Below are positions 20,163 to 30,104 of a DNA stretch of 64,000 nt, piece after piece. The stretch lies in the NCBI GenBank assembly GCA_035771165.1, contig JAWNZC010000372.1:1583501-1647500 (forward strand). Reading direction: 5' to 3'. The DNA is from Paragorgia papillata. Lineage: Eukaryota; Cnidaria; Anthozoa; Scleralcyonacea; Coralliidae. A program made the position numbers and the translations under genes. Below the pieces are notes generated by a model. The model did not search any database and was not told the origin of the DNA. It was given only the letters and a program-made list of their open reading frames with translations. The stretch's first letter is position 1, and every line of letters begins with the position of its first letter.

Positions 20163-20351
20163 TTATATTTTTTTCCAACACCACCACCTTTGTTTTTTTT
20201 TATAATTTCTATTGTATTTTACAGAATTAAAAAGTCGTTGATTTTTATAGAATTGTGGGTTCCTCCTCGTGAAACCACTACCTCCACCTAAATTTTTTAG
20301 GCCTTCTAAAATGGGTCCAATAAACATAAATCCACCTTTTTGACGCGGCAT
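20163..20351 (-). CDS. Small Gly-rich amphipathic virion-type protein
   Basis: 62 residues. N-terminal FMFIGPILEGLKNLGGGSG is a short amphipathic glycine-rich segment followed by a basic/aromatic tail. The PIL(x)GL(x)nLGGG pattern also begins the next upstream protein (20363-20638), so the two are likely paralogs. By analogy with adenovirus pVI/pX-type small virion proteins they may be membrane-active or DNA-binding, but this is inference from composition. Confidence 0.45.
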   Translation of the reverse strand: MPRQKGGFMFIGPILEGLKNLGGGSGFTRRNPQFYKNQRLFNSVKYNRNYKKKQRWWCWKKI

Positions 20352-20362
20352 TTTTAATTTTT

Positions 20363-20638
20363 TTACAACATATTCATCATTCCTCTTCTCACCATCAATC
20401 CTCTTCTAAGCTTTGGGTCAACATACGTGGTGGTTCCACCACTTTGCTTTCTTTTTTTATAACGTCTTTTTTTAGTTATTTTTCCTATTTTAGCAAAATC
20501 ACTAAAAAATAAACCCCCACGTTGTTTGTTTTTTTTCCTTTTTACACTAGCACCACCACCTAGCTTTTTTTTCCTTTTTACACTAGCACCACCACCTAGT
20601 CCTAGTAAACCTAAGATTGGACCCAGCAGACCAGCCAT
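20363..20638 (-). CDS. Gly-rich hydrophobic/basic virion-type protein with internal repeat
   Basis: 91 residues. Starts MAGLLGPILGLLGLGGG, then a perfect repeat of GGGASVKRKK (two copies, encoded by near-identical DNA at about 20537-20600), then basic segments ending MVRRGMMNML. Hydrophobic head plus basic body suits a virion core or membrane-penetration protein. TATA-like element 55-65 bp upstream. Confidence 0.5.
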   Translation of the reverse strand: MAGLLGPILGLLGLGGGASVKRKKKLGGGASVKRKKNKQRGGLFFSDFAKIGKITKKRRYKKRKQSGGTTTYVDPKLRRGLMVRRGMMNML

Positions 20639-20691
20639 TCTTTCTTTCTTCTTCCACGTTCGTAACGCAAAAGTAGAAAAAACTATTTTTT

Positions 20692-20704
20692 CTTTATTTA
20701 TATA
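20692..20704 (-). promoter_or_regulatory. TATA-like promoter for the 20363-20638 gene
   Basis: On minus reads TATATAAATAAAG, 54-66 bp upstream of the ATG at 20638, in the gap separating this gene from the ATPase. Confidence 0.4.
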
Positions 20705-20759
20705 GTAAAAAAAGACAAATTCATTTATTTTTTTTTAAATTTATTATTTTTGTTTTTTT

Positions 20760-21388
20760 TTATACATCATAAATTATCGTATTTTCACCTGGAAAAATAT
20801 TAGTTCGAAGTCGCGAATTTTCATAACTATTTGTACAATTATCAAATAACAAATAACCATATGGGTTTTGTCCAATACACTATCGAATACTTTTCTCTTT
20901 ATTTTTTTATTATCACAAATAGTATACATATTTCGTAAATCTGCAATATTTTTAAATATTACATGATATTGGCTATTAATACGTGAATTTCGTAATTTTC
21001 CATCACCGTACATTAAATTTTGACATATAAAAATTACGCTAATATTTTTATGATGCGCATCACGTGATGCATAATTATTTAATTTATCTAAATTTTCTTT
21101 CGAAGACGTAATAATAGTCATAAGATCGTCTAAAATTATTAAAGTATTATCGATTAAATTCGTTTGTAATTCATCAGCTGTTGGAATTCTTTTGTTACAA
21201 TCAATAAAATTAATTTTTATTTGTTTTTCTTTAATAATCTTTTCTATAGTTTGATATATTGGTTGTTGTGCCGTGTAGAGATAAATAATTTTATTAATTT
21301 TTGGTTCAATCATCACTTCAATAGAATTCAGTAATTTATATATCCAAAATGTCTTTCCAGATTGACTCGGACCGCATAATGTTAACAT
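20760..21388 (-). CDS. FtsK/HerA (A32-like) genome-packaging ATPase
   Basis: Pumps the genome into the capsid. Walker A GPSQSGKT at 21373-21350 and Walker B TLIILDDLM about 80 residues later. The conserved end segment (RLRTNIFPGE) is found in a neighbouring frame, so a one-base change near 20860 alters the last 35 codons; in that frame the gene ends at 20760. The first ATG is only six residues before Walker A. Open frame continues upstream into the polymerase's 3' end, and the real start may overlap it. Lies immediately downstream of the polymerase, as in many Polintons. Confidence 0.8.
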
Positions 21389-21425
21389 AAAAGGATGTTG
21401 AAATGGTATTACAGCACTGTTTAGT

Positions 21426-24400
21426 TTAGCCAGTATTTTCTAAAAAACCATACGGAAAAGTATAAAAATTATCTTTAACAACACGTTTATTAAAAGTAAA
21501 AGTAAATATTTTAGTTTCGTCTTGTACAAAAATATGATTTAATTTATCTCTTGTTATTTTATCGTTATATTTAATTGTAATTTTTTGATCTTTTTTTTCA
21601 ACACATTTAGACAACGATTCAAAATTTAATTTTTTTTTTACATTCATATTAGTTAAACAAAAACCTTTAATATGAATAACTTCTTTAATTTTATCATTAC
21701 CATCCTCGTCTTTTTCGACATTACCATCTTCGTCTTTTTCGGTTAAATTAGTTCGATAAGAATAAGATTTTGGACCAGTAGAACAAAATTGAGTAATCCA
21801 CTCGTTCTCTTTTAACTCATTTGTTAATTCTCCTAAATAATTTCCTGTTTCAATACCATCTTCGTTATTTTTTTTAACATAAAAAACAGAATCCGTATCA
21901 AAATATAAAATACGTTCACCTAATTTATCAATTAAATCAAATAATTTCAAACGTGAATAGGCTGTTACAAAACACGCAATAATTACATTTCCCGTTTTTA
22001 GCGGCGCTGTTGTTTCATCTGTTTTCATATAAGTAACTCGTAAATTTTCACCATTAACAAAATCAATACCCGTTAATTTTACATTAGGATCGTTCGCTAA
22101 TTGTAATAATTCGTCATATTCAGTTAAAAAATCAACTTTTATATTATTCTCATTTTGAGCAAATTTTCCCCAAAGTGCGTTTAATATTTGTTTAGCTGTA
22201 CTACGCAATCCTGGATTGTAACAAATCTTATTTTTATCGAGTAAAATACCTTCATTTTCATAATAATTTTTGATATACTCATCTACTTTGCTTTCAATTA
22301 ATATTTTATTAGCGTCGTAACATTCGTTTGGATAACCCGATGCTTCTTGTTTAATTTTTAGAAAACAATTTACATAATCTTGAAATATTTTTTCTTGTCG
22401 AGAAAAATCATAAATTTCAAAAAATGTTTTCATTCGATAACCTTTTTCAATAGCTTTATTTACTTCAATACTTATCCACGTTCCTAGTATACTTCGTTCG
22501 TTTTCATTATGTAAACAACGAGTTAATTGCGTAGAATTAGCGCATGAATAGCACAAAGGAAATAATAATTTTCCATTTATACGCGAAGGTAATACAGGAA
22601 GATATAAATCTTGAGGAGGTAAAATACGACATTTCACTAAACCGAATATTTTTTATAGATCTTTATTTTTACATTCATCTTTAATGTACACTGTTGGATG
22701 ACCAACGGGAAACTTATTACTTTTTTGAACAAATGGATATAAAGAGGTAAAGTCAATGTAAAATTTTTTTTCATTTTCATTGATATTCCTAAACAAACAA
22801 ACAGGTGAAGTTCTACCACCGTAAAGCGCATCACGCGGGTCTAAGGGAATATATTCGTAAAAAAAAATTTTTCTCATCTAAATCATTTTTACTAAATTTA
22901 TTTTCCTCTAAAAAATTACATTCCCATTTTTCTACAACTTTGAAACCGTTTTTTTCTAATTGATATGAAAATTTTTTAGTAGCTGAATAAAGATGACAAA
23001 ATTTCTCATTATTTATCTTATTAATTTCATATGGATAAAAACAATTTGGACATCCATGATAGAAACATCCATGAAATTGATAGACTGTATTGTTACTACT
23101 ACAATAACCGTCAACATAACGGTTTAAAACTCTTTTTTCTCCATTTTGTGAACATTTATACTCTAATTCACCATTACATTGTGTTTCATTGATCTGTTCT
23201 AACCAAATTAATGCCGTAATGCTCTGCTTGACTTTACCCCTATAACCCCTTGCTGGAATAATTCCGACACATTTTCCCCTTAAAACATTTAAACGAAATA
23301 CTTTCAATGCGAGACTCGCAATTGTAATACACGTTGTATCGTAAAAAGGAGATATACCCGTTGTTTCGTATATCAAAGAGGAAAACTTTAAACACCCTTT
23401 TCTTAAAATAGTCACATCAGACGTACAATAATATTTCATTTCTTCTTTAAATACGTATTGATTTTCTTTCTCCTTTTCCAAATACCATTTCTCAAATTCT
23501 TTTTTTTTTTTTTTTTTTCCATATTTTCTACATCAAAATATTCATGATCAACAATACGACCGACGTAATCTAAATCGTAAAAACGATACGGATGAAAGCC
23601 CTTACACTCGTCATCGAGACCCATTGCTTCGGGTATTTTTGATAGTGACATATGTAAAAATGAAAAACTATCAAAAAAAGAAATATTTTTATCGGTAATT
23701 TTCAACATCATCACTTTATTCCCGTTCATAATTGTTTCAGGATAAATTTTCTTTTCTTCCAATAAAAATTTAAAAATAAAAATCGTGTCAAATCTTCCAC
23801 CATTATGCGCTAACCAAACAGAATTTTCTTGTAATAAAATAAATTCACATAATTATTTTACAACGTTATCTCTATCAAAATATATTATCTATATCAAAAA
23901 TTTTTTGTTGACCGTCTGAATATTTTTCAAATTCAATATTCTCACATTTTTTACATACTTTTTGAACTACACAATAATAGGGAATCATTAATTTATTTTC
24001 ATCATTACGTGTTTCAAAATCAAAAAAAATAAATTTATTATCTTTATATTTTGTTTTTTCTTTTTCTTTTGATAATACACTCATGTAGCATATAATCATT
24101 GCAATGAAAACAGAACGATTTTTGACAATTATGCATTTTCACATTTTTTTTGGAAAAAAAACAAAAACGAGGTACTATTTTTTCACAAGTATTGCAATAA
24201 AAATAATATTGACACGGAGTTAATCTCTCATAATTAGGTTGTTTTGGTTTAAAAATTCTATTGGTAAGATGGTTTGAAAAACATTGTTCGTTAAAAAATA
24301 AAATGTTACAATTAGAACATTCAATCTTTAATTCACGTTGACATTTAGTTTGTCTAAAACATCTTTGACATGTTAAATTACTATTATACATATGATTATC

Positions 24401-25484
24401 TTTATGTTCAAAATGTCTAAAATAACTCATACATTTAACACAAAAGGATGAAGGGTTAAGTTTAGAAAATTTACACATGTTTAAAACAACATCATAATGT
24501 TTATTATTTAACCATAAACAAACAACATTATTTGTTAATTTTATGAAATTACCATTCTCATCCGTACGGGAATCATAAATAATACAGTCATCAAACTTAT
24601 CAGAATATACTACCAAATCAACACCCTGAACTTTAAGAAATTTCTCATAAACATTACGAAAATTATTTGTTTTCACCTCTCCTTCAGGAATTCCGCACTG
24701 TTGATAAATATTACGAATTTCATCGACAGTATAAAGATCATCTACTCCTTTATGAGGAGTTCTTTCCATTTTTTTATATTTATCATCTTTTTTTAAATAC
24801 GAAATTCCGACTAATAAACTAACTACAAAACAACAATTTTTGATAACACGATTTAGCCTATCACATATTACATAAAAAACGCCTAATCGACAATTACGCT
24901 TATATTTTTCAATGTTTTTATTTACACCGCCTCCATCATCATTAGTAGTATTACCTAATTTTCTATAAATATGTTTTTTTCTTAAATTCTTATTTTTTTT
25001 CTTATTTCTACTAAAATTCGGCGAATAGGGAAATGTTTGTATAACTACATTCGCTTCCCATCCGTTAGCTAATAAATTTTTATTACTTTGCATCATCTTT
25101 TGAAAAAATATTCAATAAAAAATCAACACCAAATTGATTTAACGGAAGTACAGCTGTAGAAAAATATGTTTTCGGAGCATGACTAAAAATAAGTCTAACA
25201 AAATCATTTTCTGACGTAGTAGATGCTCTAGCTACATTGAGTAAATACGAAAACACAATTCTTAATGATTGAATAAAAGCAATAAAATTAACATTTGCAT
25301 TTCTAGAAATTGAAATATTTAATGTTTTCTGTTTCATTTTAAAACGGTCGTTGTACGACTCCTTTAAAATACTTGCATTAAAATCCTCTTCATTTTCTAT
25401 AGCTTCCTTTTTTCCTTTTTTCTTTCTTTCTTCAAGTAATTTAACCAATTCATTAATTTCTTCATCTGTATATTGATTACTCAT
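21426..25484 (-). CDS. Protein-primed family B DNA polymerase, multiply frameshifted
   Basis: Replicates the linear viral genome from a protein primer. N-terminal region 25484-25083 then 25096-24044 (QSNKNLLANGWEANVV is the typical N-terminal block) with a Cys/His-rich zinc region (CVKCMSYF, CQRCF, CSNC, CNTCEK, CFHC). Exo I FDFET at 24024-24010, Exo II AHNGGRFD near 23810-23787, Exo III YCTSDV at 23430-23413. Polymerase motif A DFTSLYP at 22754-22734, motif B KQILNALWGKF near 22200-22170, motif C YFDTDS at 21906-21888. Frames change near 25090, 24050, 23870, 23500 (T18 run), 22865 (A9 run) and 22640. All key catalytic residues are still present. About 1,350 residues in total, the usual size for Polinton polymerases. 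Confidence 0.9.
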
Positions 25485-25499
25485 TTAATTATTTTTTTT

Positions 25500-25670
25500 C
25501 TAAAACAAGAAAATCAATTTTTTTGTCCTTTTTCTCTTTCTTCTATTTTTTTCTATTTTTTCATTACCATCAACACGGTCAATAACTATATTATCTGAAT
25601 CTTGTACAGATATACATGTCAATGTAAATAAAGATTTATCTGTTCCAGCTTTTGCAAAAAAACTTCCCAT
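25500..25670 (-). CDS. Small 56-residue ORF upstream of the polymerase
   Basis: ATG 25670 directly after an A9 run, continuous to TAG 25502-25500. Begins MGSFFAKAGTDKS and ends in a Lys/Arg-rich tail. Could be the start exon of, or a short leader gene for, the polymerase block. Function unknown. Confidence 0.35.
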   Translation of the reverse strand: MGSFFAKAGTDKSLFTLTCISVQDSDNIVIDRVDGNEKIEKNRRKRKRTKKLIFLF

Positions 25671-25784
25671 TTTTTTTTTAAAGAAAAACTAAAAAACAAA
25701 AAAAACAAAAATATAAAGAAAAAAACAAAAAACAAACAAAATTAGTTGGTAGGTAACTTTGGGTTTTTTTAAGAAAAAAGAAAA

Positions 25785-26099
25785 ATGGTAACTGTTCATA
25801 TAGAAATTTATTTAAAAAATTTTAAAAATGATAAAACTTACATCGGTTACGAAATTGAAGATAATGATAAGAATATTTTGTTTTCCTCTTTTATTCTAAG
25901 CGACGCACTACGAGAATTTGGAAAAGACGATGAAATATTATTTATAACATATTTTGAATTAAATGAAAGACTTAAGGACATGCAAAAAAAAATTACACAT
26001 ATTCCCGACGATATTTTATACAAAATTACATGTTTATTAAATTTTATTAAAAAAACCCAAAAAAATAAGAAATATATGGGAATAAGAACAATACATTAA
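25785..26099 (+). CDS. Unknown 104-residue protein
   Basis: Intact frame transcribed divergently from the polymerase block, 115 bp from the small minus ORF. N-terminal beta-like strands (VTVHIEIYLK, TYIGYEI) then a helical C-terminus. Ends 5 bp before the SET gene ATG, so probably cotranscribed with it. Confidence 0.5.
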   Translation: MVTVHIEIYLKNFKNDKTYIGYEIEDNDKNILFSSFILSDALREFGKDDEILFITYFELNERLKDMQKKITHIPDDILYKITCLLNFIKKTQKNKKYMGIRTIH

Positions 26100-26104
26100 A
26101 AAAA

Positions 26105-26680
26105 ATGGTAAAAACAAAAAATTTAAGAGGAAAAAGAGGTTATAATCGAGGTGGTAGAAGAATGTCTACAATTTCACAAAGCGTTCGTGAATCTCGTCAA
26201 TGTAAAAGTAAAACAATAAAAAAAGCAAGATGTCGTAAAAGAACAGCACATACGCGTAAATGTTGGATACATTTAGCAAAAGAGGATAACTTACGTATTA
26301 AAATATCAGGAATTAGAAACGCTGGTGAAGGATTATATAGTTGGAAAAAATCCTTCAAACGTGATGAAGATATCGGTTTATATTCAGGACATCAAACAAC
26401 TATAAAAGAATTGGATAAAAAATACGGAAAACACACCATTGCACAATACTCAATATGCGACGGGTTTAACGATTGTGTCGATGCTTTTAAAACAACTGAC
26501 AACGCAGCACGATACGCGAATGACGCAACAGGATCAAAATTTAGAAATAATTCTGATTTTATAGAAAAAACACGAGCAGTTCCTCATTTTAAATTACGTG
26601 CAAGTAAAACTATAAAACCACATCGGGAAATATTAGCTGTTTACGGCTCTGATTACTGGCCCAAGGGATACTTTAGATGA
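26105..26680 (+). CDS. SET-domain protein (putative lysine methyltransferase)
   Basis: 191 residues. Residues 33-56 form a basic Cys/His cluster (C..., RC, KCWIH) that may bind zinc or DNA. The SET core follows: NAGEGLYS (72-79; cofactor-binding G-x-G-like start), ARYAND (135-140, equivalent of the NHS/C motif) and EILAVYGSDYW (175-185, the ELTFDY-like end). SET enzymes transfer methyl groups from AdoMet to lysine, typically on histones. A short SET protein without pre/post-SET domains recalls viral SET proteins that act on host chromatin. Substrate unknown. The His of the usual NHS motif is replaced, so activity is uncertain. Confidence 0.75.
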   Translation: MVKTKNLRGKRGYNRGGRRMSTISQSVRESRQCKSKTIKKARCRKRTAHTRKCWIHLAKEDNLRIKISGIRNAGEGLYSWKKSFKRDEDIGLYSGHQTTIKELDKKYGKHTIAQYSICDGFNDCVDAFKTTDNAARYANDATGSKFRNNSDFIEKTRAVPHFKLRASKTIKPHREILAVYGSDYWPKGYFR

Positions 26681-26693
26681 AAAAAAAAAAAAA

Positions 26694-26900
26694 ATGACAA
26701 ATAAAAAACGTCAGAGGTGGGACTTTCAAAGGAAAAAAAAGACAAAGAGGACGAAGTCAAAAAGGAGGGAAAAAAAATTTAATTCAGCAGTTTTACGTGA
26801 TTTTGTAAAAACAAAAAATTTACTTAAAAACAAAATAATAAATGCAAAAAAAACATTAATTAATGCAAAAAATAATGTATTTAAAAAAAATCAAACTTAA
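26694..26900 (+). CDS. Small highly basic protein
   Basis: 68 residues, ATG after an A12 run, Lys/Arg about 40 percent. An alternative frame over the first half gives Gly/Arg-rich sequence (GGTFKGKKRQRGRSQKGG) resembling the basic virion-type proteins at 20363-20638, so a frame change is possible. Likely nucleic-acid binding by composition. Confidence 0.35.
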   Translation: MTNKKRQRWDFQRKKKTKRTKSKRREKKFNSAVLRDFVKTKNLLKNKIINAKKTLINAKNNVFKKNQT

Positions 26901-26985
26901 GGAATTGTAAATTACCGTAGAAATTATCCTGAAAAATATTTTGTATATTAAATAAATAAATAAAAACAACGAATACTTAAAAATT

Positions 26986-27675
26986 TTATTTTATTCTTTT
27001 TTTACATATAAAAAAATTACAATAAACTACACAAATTTCATATTCTACATAGGGTTTCAGAGCTTCACCATATTTTACATTCCCCATAGTTTTATGTTTA
27101 TTTTCAAATAAAACAGATTGAACCAATGCAAAATCTTCACCATGTTGTAATTTATATTTTAAATCGGTAAATTCAACCGATTTTGAAAGCATCCCTTCTT
27201 TTTCATTTAATTTTATTAGTTGTCCTTTAGTCTTTATACCAGGTTTTGCAACATATGAACCCATAAAAGCAAATGGAGCTAGGTTAGATGGGTCTTTCAA
27301 TAAATGGTCTTCAAAAATGTTTTTTTTTACTTGCATTACAGAAAAAGTTATAGCATCTTCATACTCGGGTTTACAATTTTTTTAAATATCAATTTTAATA
27401 CTATGAATAATTTTTTTCTTCTTCCGTTCATTTTCATCAAAATCTAGTGTTAAAGAAGCATCTGAAAAGCTGGGTAGCGGATCAGCAAAATAGGGATTAT
27501 ATATCGTGAGGGTACCATCTTGTGCAACAATCTCTGTTTTAATAACACCTCTTTTCCACGGGCATTCCTTAAAATTATAAACTCCATTTACTAATTTTGA
27601 GATAATGGGTGTAAAAGAAGTTAGTTCCAAATGCCAAAAACGATATTTTTTAAAAATAATTTTTTTTTCATCCAT
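26986..27675 (-). CDS. Unknown protein, probably one gene in two frames
   Basis: 27675-27382 (97 residues) and about 27366-26986 (about 125 residues) abut at an A7 run near 27375 with no room for separate leaders. The first part has YNPYFADPLPSFSDASLTL, the second GSYVAKPGIKTKGQLIKL and a beta-rich end. The start overlaps the previous gene's end by 8 bp. No recognised domain. Confidence 0.4.
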
Positions 27676-28301
27676 AAATATTCAAAATTTTAACGTATTC
27701 AGGAATCTTACAAATTTTTTCATAAACTCGCGCTACAAAGAGAAGTACCTCGTAGAAGCTACAGTGACAATCTGATTTTACATGTTGTCTACATATCTTT
27801 ATATCCTTATTAAAATACGTTAGTAATTTTTCGTATTTTTCTACATTAAAATGTTCTAAATTTATAGCTGGAATACAAAAATCTTTACATAAACTAGATT
27901 CAATATCTCCCCCTTTATATCCTATTAAAACATTCTTCGTTTTTTCCATTTTTTCTTTAAAATATGTAAAAAATTCTAAATTGGCTAAGATAATATTTGT
28001 TTTTTCTATAATTGTATAATTTTAATCCATGAATTGAAAATTGTTTTCTCACACACGCTTTATTTCTTTCATCCAAATATCGATACGGATTTTCACCAAA
28101 AAGATCCTCAGCAAAACAATGAATTAAATCATGTCTTTTTGTTTCCATATTAAAAATAGAAACTTCACGATAATAACGTTTTCCATTAATTTGGTAACAT
28201 TCACAATCCATAATATGTGTTACATTTTCCAAAATTTTTACCCCTTTTTCTTTAAATAAATCGTCATGATCGTTGATTTGATTAAATTGACTATCATACA
28301 C
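27668..28301 (-). CDS. Putative DEDD-type (RNase H-fold) exonuclease-like protein, frameshifted
   Basis: Two abutting open segments, 28301-27957 and 27949-27668. The first has DCECYQ (D-x-E, like Exo I), a central RYYREVSIF strand and FSIHGLKLYN. The second has VLIGYKGGDIESSL and IPAINLE, followed by C..H.....C..... spacing (CRQH, CHCSFYEVLLF). This order matches, from memory, a family of uncharacterised proteins in invertebrate genomes that I take to have a DEDD exonuclease fold. A nucleic-acid-degrading or editing role is inference. The break is in the T/A runs near 27955. Confidence 0.4.
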
Positions 28302-28398
28302 AGAATAAAATTTTTTTTTACTTTATATACGTGGGGTTTTTTTTATCTAAAAAAACTTATATAAGAAAAAAACACAACAGAAAAAATAAATAAAAAAA
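28302..28398. promoter_or_regulatory. Divergent promoter region with two TATA-like boxes
   Basis: A 97-bp gap between divergent genes. It holds GTATATAAAG (minus, 28321-28330) about 20-30 bp from the minus start and CTTATATAAG (28356-28365) about 35 bp from the plus start. Confidence 0.45.
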
Positions 28399-28896
28399 AT
28401 GGAAACAACAGTTGGATTTCATATGGATTCAAAAAAAAATAGTTACACGTTACTACGGAGATATTTAACAAATCTAAGAGACTCCATTTTAGTTGACGAA
28501 ACATTGGGTGAAAACTATAACAAAGAAAAGTATCACACAACGTACCTGAAATGGTGGTATTACAACATCATGCGTTACATTCATCGTACAGCAACTATAG
28601 AAGGACATCTTAGGAAATTACTTTTACAAATTACCGATGATGACAAAGAAGAAAGAGAAGAAATATCCGATATTTTGAAAGTATTAACAAAAGCAATTAA
28701 TATTTTCAGAAAACAAAGACTTCAAATCGCTGTAGAAAAATCATTAGATAACAGAATAATAACATGTGTAATTATGATAAAACACGTGATTTACAAATTG
28801 GAAAAAATCGTACAGTGTCAATCATTGAAATCAAATGTACATTTACTGAACAAACACATGATTACTTGGGAAGATTGTCTCATATTAATTCAATAA
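28399..28896 (+). CDS. Unknown helical 165-residue protein
   Basis: Intact, ATG after an A8 run. Nearly all-helical appearance (YNIMRYIHRTATIEGHLR, EEISDILKVLTKAINIF), Trp-rich patch KWWYYN, no membrane anchor. All-alpha size and composition would suit a host-interaction or death-regulator fold, but no signature motif is seen. Converges with the next gene, overlapping by 12 bp. Confidence 0.5.
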   Translation: METTVGFHMDSKKNSYTLLRRYLTNLRDSILVDETLGENYNKEKYHTTYLKWWYYNIMRYIHRTATIEGHLRKLLLQITDDDKEEREEISDILKVLTKAINIFRKQRLQIAVEKSLDNRIITCVIMIKHVIYKLEKIVQCQSLKSNVHLLNKHMITWEDCLILIQ

Positions 28897-29280
28897 TGTT
28901 TGTTTAAAATAACCGTAATTCTCTTCACAAATTATTCTTTTGTGATGAGAACAGTTCAGTTTCTGTTGTATTTCACTATATTTTTCATTGTCAACAATAC
29001 GAGGATTGTATTTTATAACTATATCTTCATTAAAGCGTCTACAAATTTCTTCATTATTAATCTTTAGATTATTCAATACAATAGGAAAAAACGCTTCGAT
29101 CCTCTCCTTATGAGTAATACGACATCCACACGTCTTTTTCCACATTTTCTTTATTTCTTCACTAATCACTTCGAGATAAACTGATCTTAATATTTCTATA
29201 CAAAGGACTGTACTTTCTTTATTATCTTCCCCAATATACTCCCCAAAACAAGAAAAGAACAACTTTTTTTCTGAATTCAT
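28885..29280 (-). CDS. Unknown 131-residue Cys-containing protein
   Basis: Intact minus frame. Contains KKTCGCRITHKERIEAFFP and a later CSHHKRIICEE, giving possible metal ligands (C-x-C, C-x-H-H, C). Otherwise helical. Divergent from the 29381 gene across a 100-bp gap. Function unknown. Confidence 0.5.
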   Translation of the reverse strand: MNSEKKLFFSCFGEYIGEDNKESTVLCIEILRSVYLEVISEEIKKMWKKTCGCRITHKERIEAFFPIVLNNLKINNEEICRRFNEDIVIKYNPRIVDNEKYSEIQQKLNCSHHKRIICEENYGYFKQTLLN

Positions 29281-29380
29281 GCTTTTTTTTAAGATTACCT
29301 ATTAAAAAAAAGAGATTCTTTTACCATATTTGGTATAGCTTTTTTTACTATAATTCTCTAGTCCATTTTTTCCCTTCATC

Positions 29381-30091
29381 ATGAATAAAAGGAAAAGGGA
29401 AAATAATGATAATAAAAAAGTAAAACTAAACAAGAAAATAAAGAAAACAGAAAAAGAGGAAACAATAATTACTTGGAAATGGATATTCACAATGATTCCA
29501 GCGTTTCGTGAATATTCTAACCATTACTTTGGATATATATATTGGTGTCTTGGACTTTTACATATATATCAAGGTGGATTTATAAAATTAATTCAAAGAA
29601 ATGAAGAGGATACAGAATCATATGATCGTAATGTTGGACCATATCCGTTCTGGTTATTCAACAGTACTCCAAATAACATGTATACATTTGAAGAGAAGTT
29701 TTTTCTTTATATAACTATATCGAACGGGTTAAAATACTTTTTAACACCAGATATGACTTTTTTTAGTGATAATAATAATAATAAATGGTGTGTAAAATTC
29801 GATAAAAAATTCAATGAATTAATACTATGTCGTGATAATAGAATCCTTTATTCTTTTTTTCCAAAAAATCCACTTATTAAGGAGTATTATTTTCAAATGC
29901 TTACACGTGATTTTGAATATTTTGACAACAAAAATATTCCACGAAATTGGTATAATATTATAGCGTGTAAAATACTATCCAAACCTCCATTAATGAATAC
30001 ACCCTTTACAGCATGTTTATACAAAGGCGATTGTTTTGAAGAAGAAACATTCAACATATTTTCATTATTATCAGATTTTATTGAATCCTAA
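29381..30091 (+). CDS. Unknown protein, first half of the right paralog pair
   Basis: 236 residues. Lys-rich N-terminus (possible nuclear signal), then aromatic-rich segments (YFGYIYWCLGLLHIYQGGF, PYPFWLFNS). The KWCVKFDKKFNE block and FFPKNP resemble the upstream part of the left-arm frame at 11545-11650. Followed 13 bp later by 30105-30674 in another frame. Since the left copy runs both parts together, this pair may be one gene split by a frame change near 30091-30110. Confidence 0.5.
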   Translation: MNKRKRENNDNKKVKLNKKIKKTEKEETIITWKWIFTMIPAFREYSNHYFGYIYWCLGLLHIYQGGFIKLIQRNEEDTESYDRNVGPYPFWLFNSTPNNMYTFEEKFFLYITISNGLKYFLTPDMTFFSDNNNNKWCVKFDKKFNELILCRDNRILYSFFPKNPLIKEYYFQMLTRDFEYFDNKNIPRNWYNIIACKILSKPPLMNTPFTACLYKGDCFEEETFNIFSLLSDFIES

Positions 30092-30104
30092 GATAAATTG
30101 AAAG

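Noticed and set aside
13554..25484. Programmed ribosomal frameshifting as explanation for all core-gene breaks
   Set aside because: Breaks occur in both directions, at many different runs and without a common slippery heptamer or visible pseudoknot; error or decay is simpler.
28399..28896. Second Bcl-2-like helical protein
   Set aside because: All-helical but lacks any BH1-like block or tail anchor; left as unknown.
29302..29490. Hydrophobic minus frame overlapping the 29381 gene start
   Set aside because: Antisense to a Lys-rich N-terminus; hydrophobicity is a complement effect.
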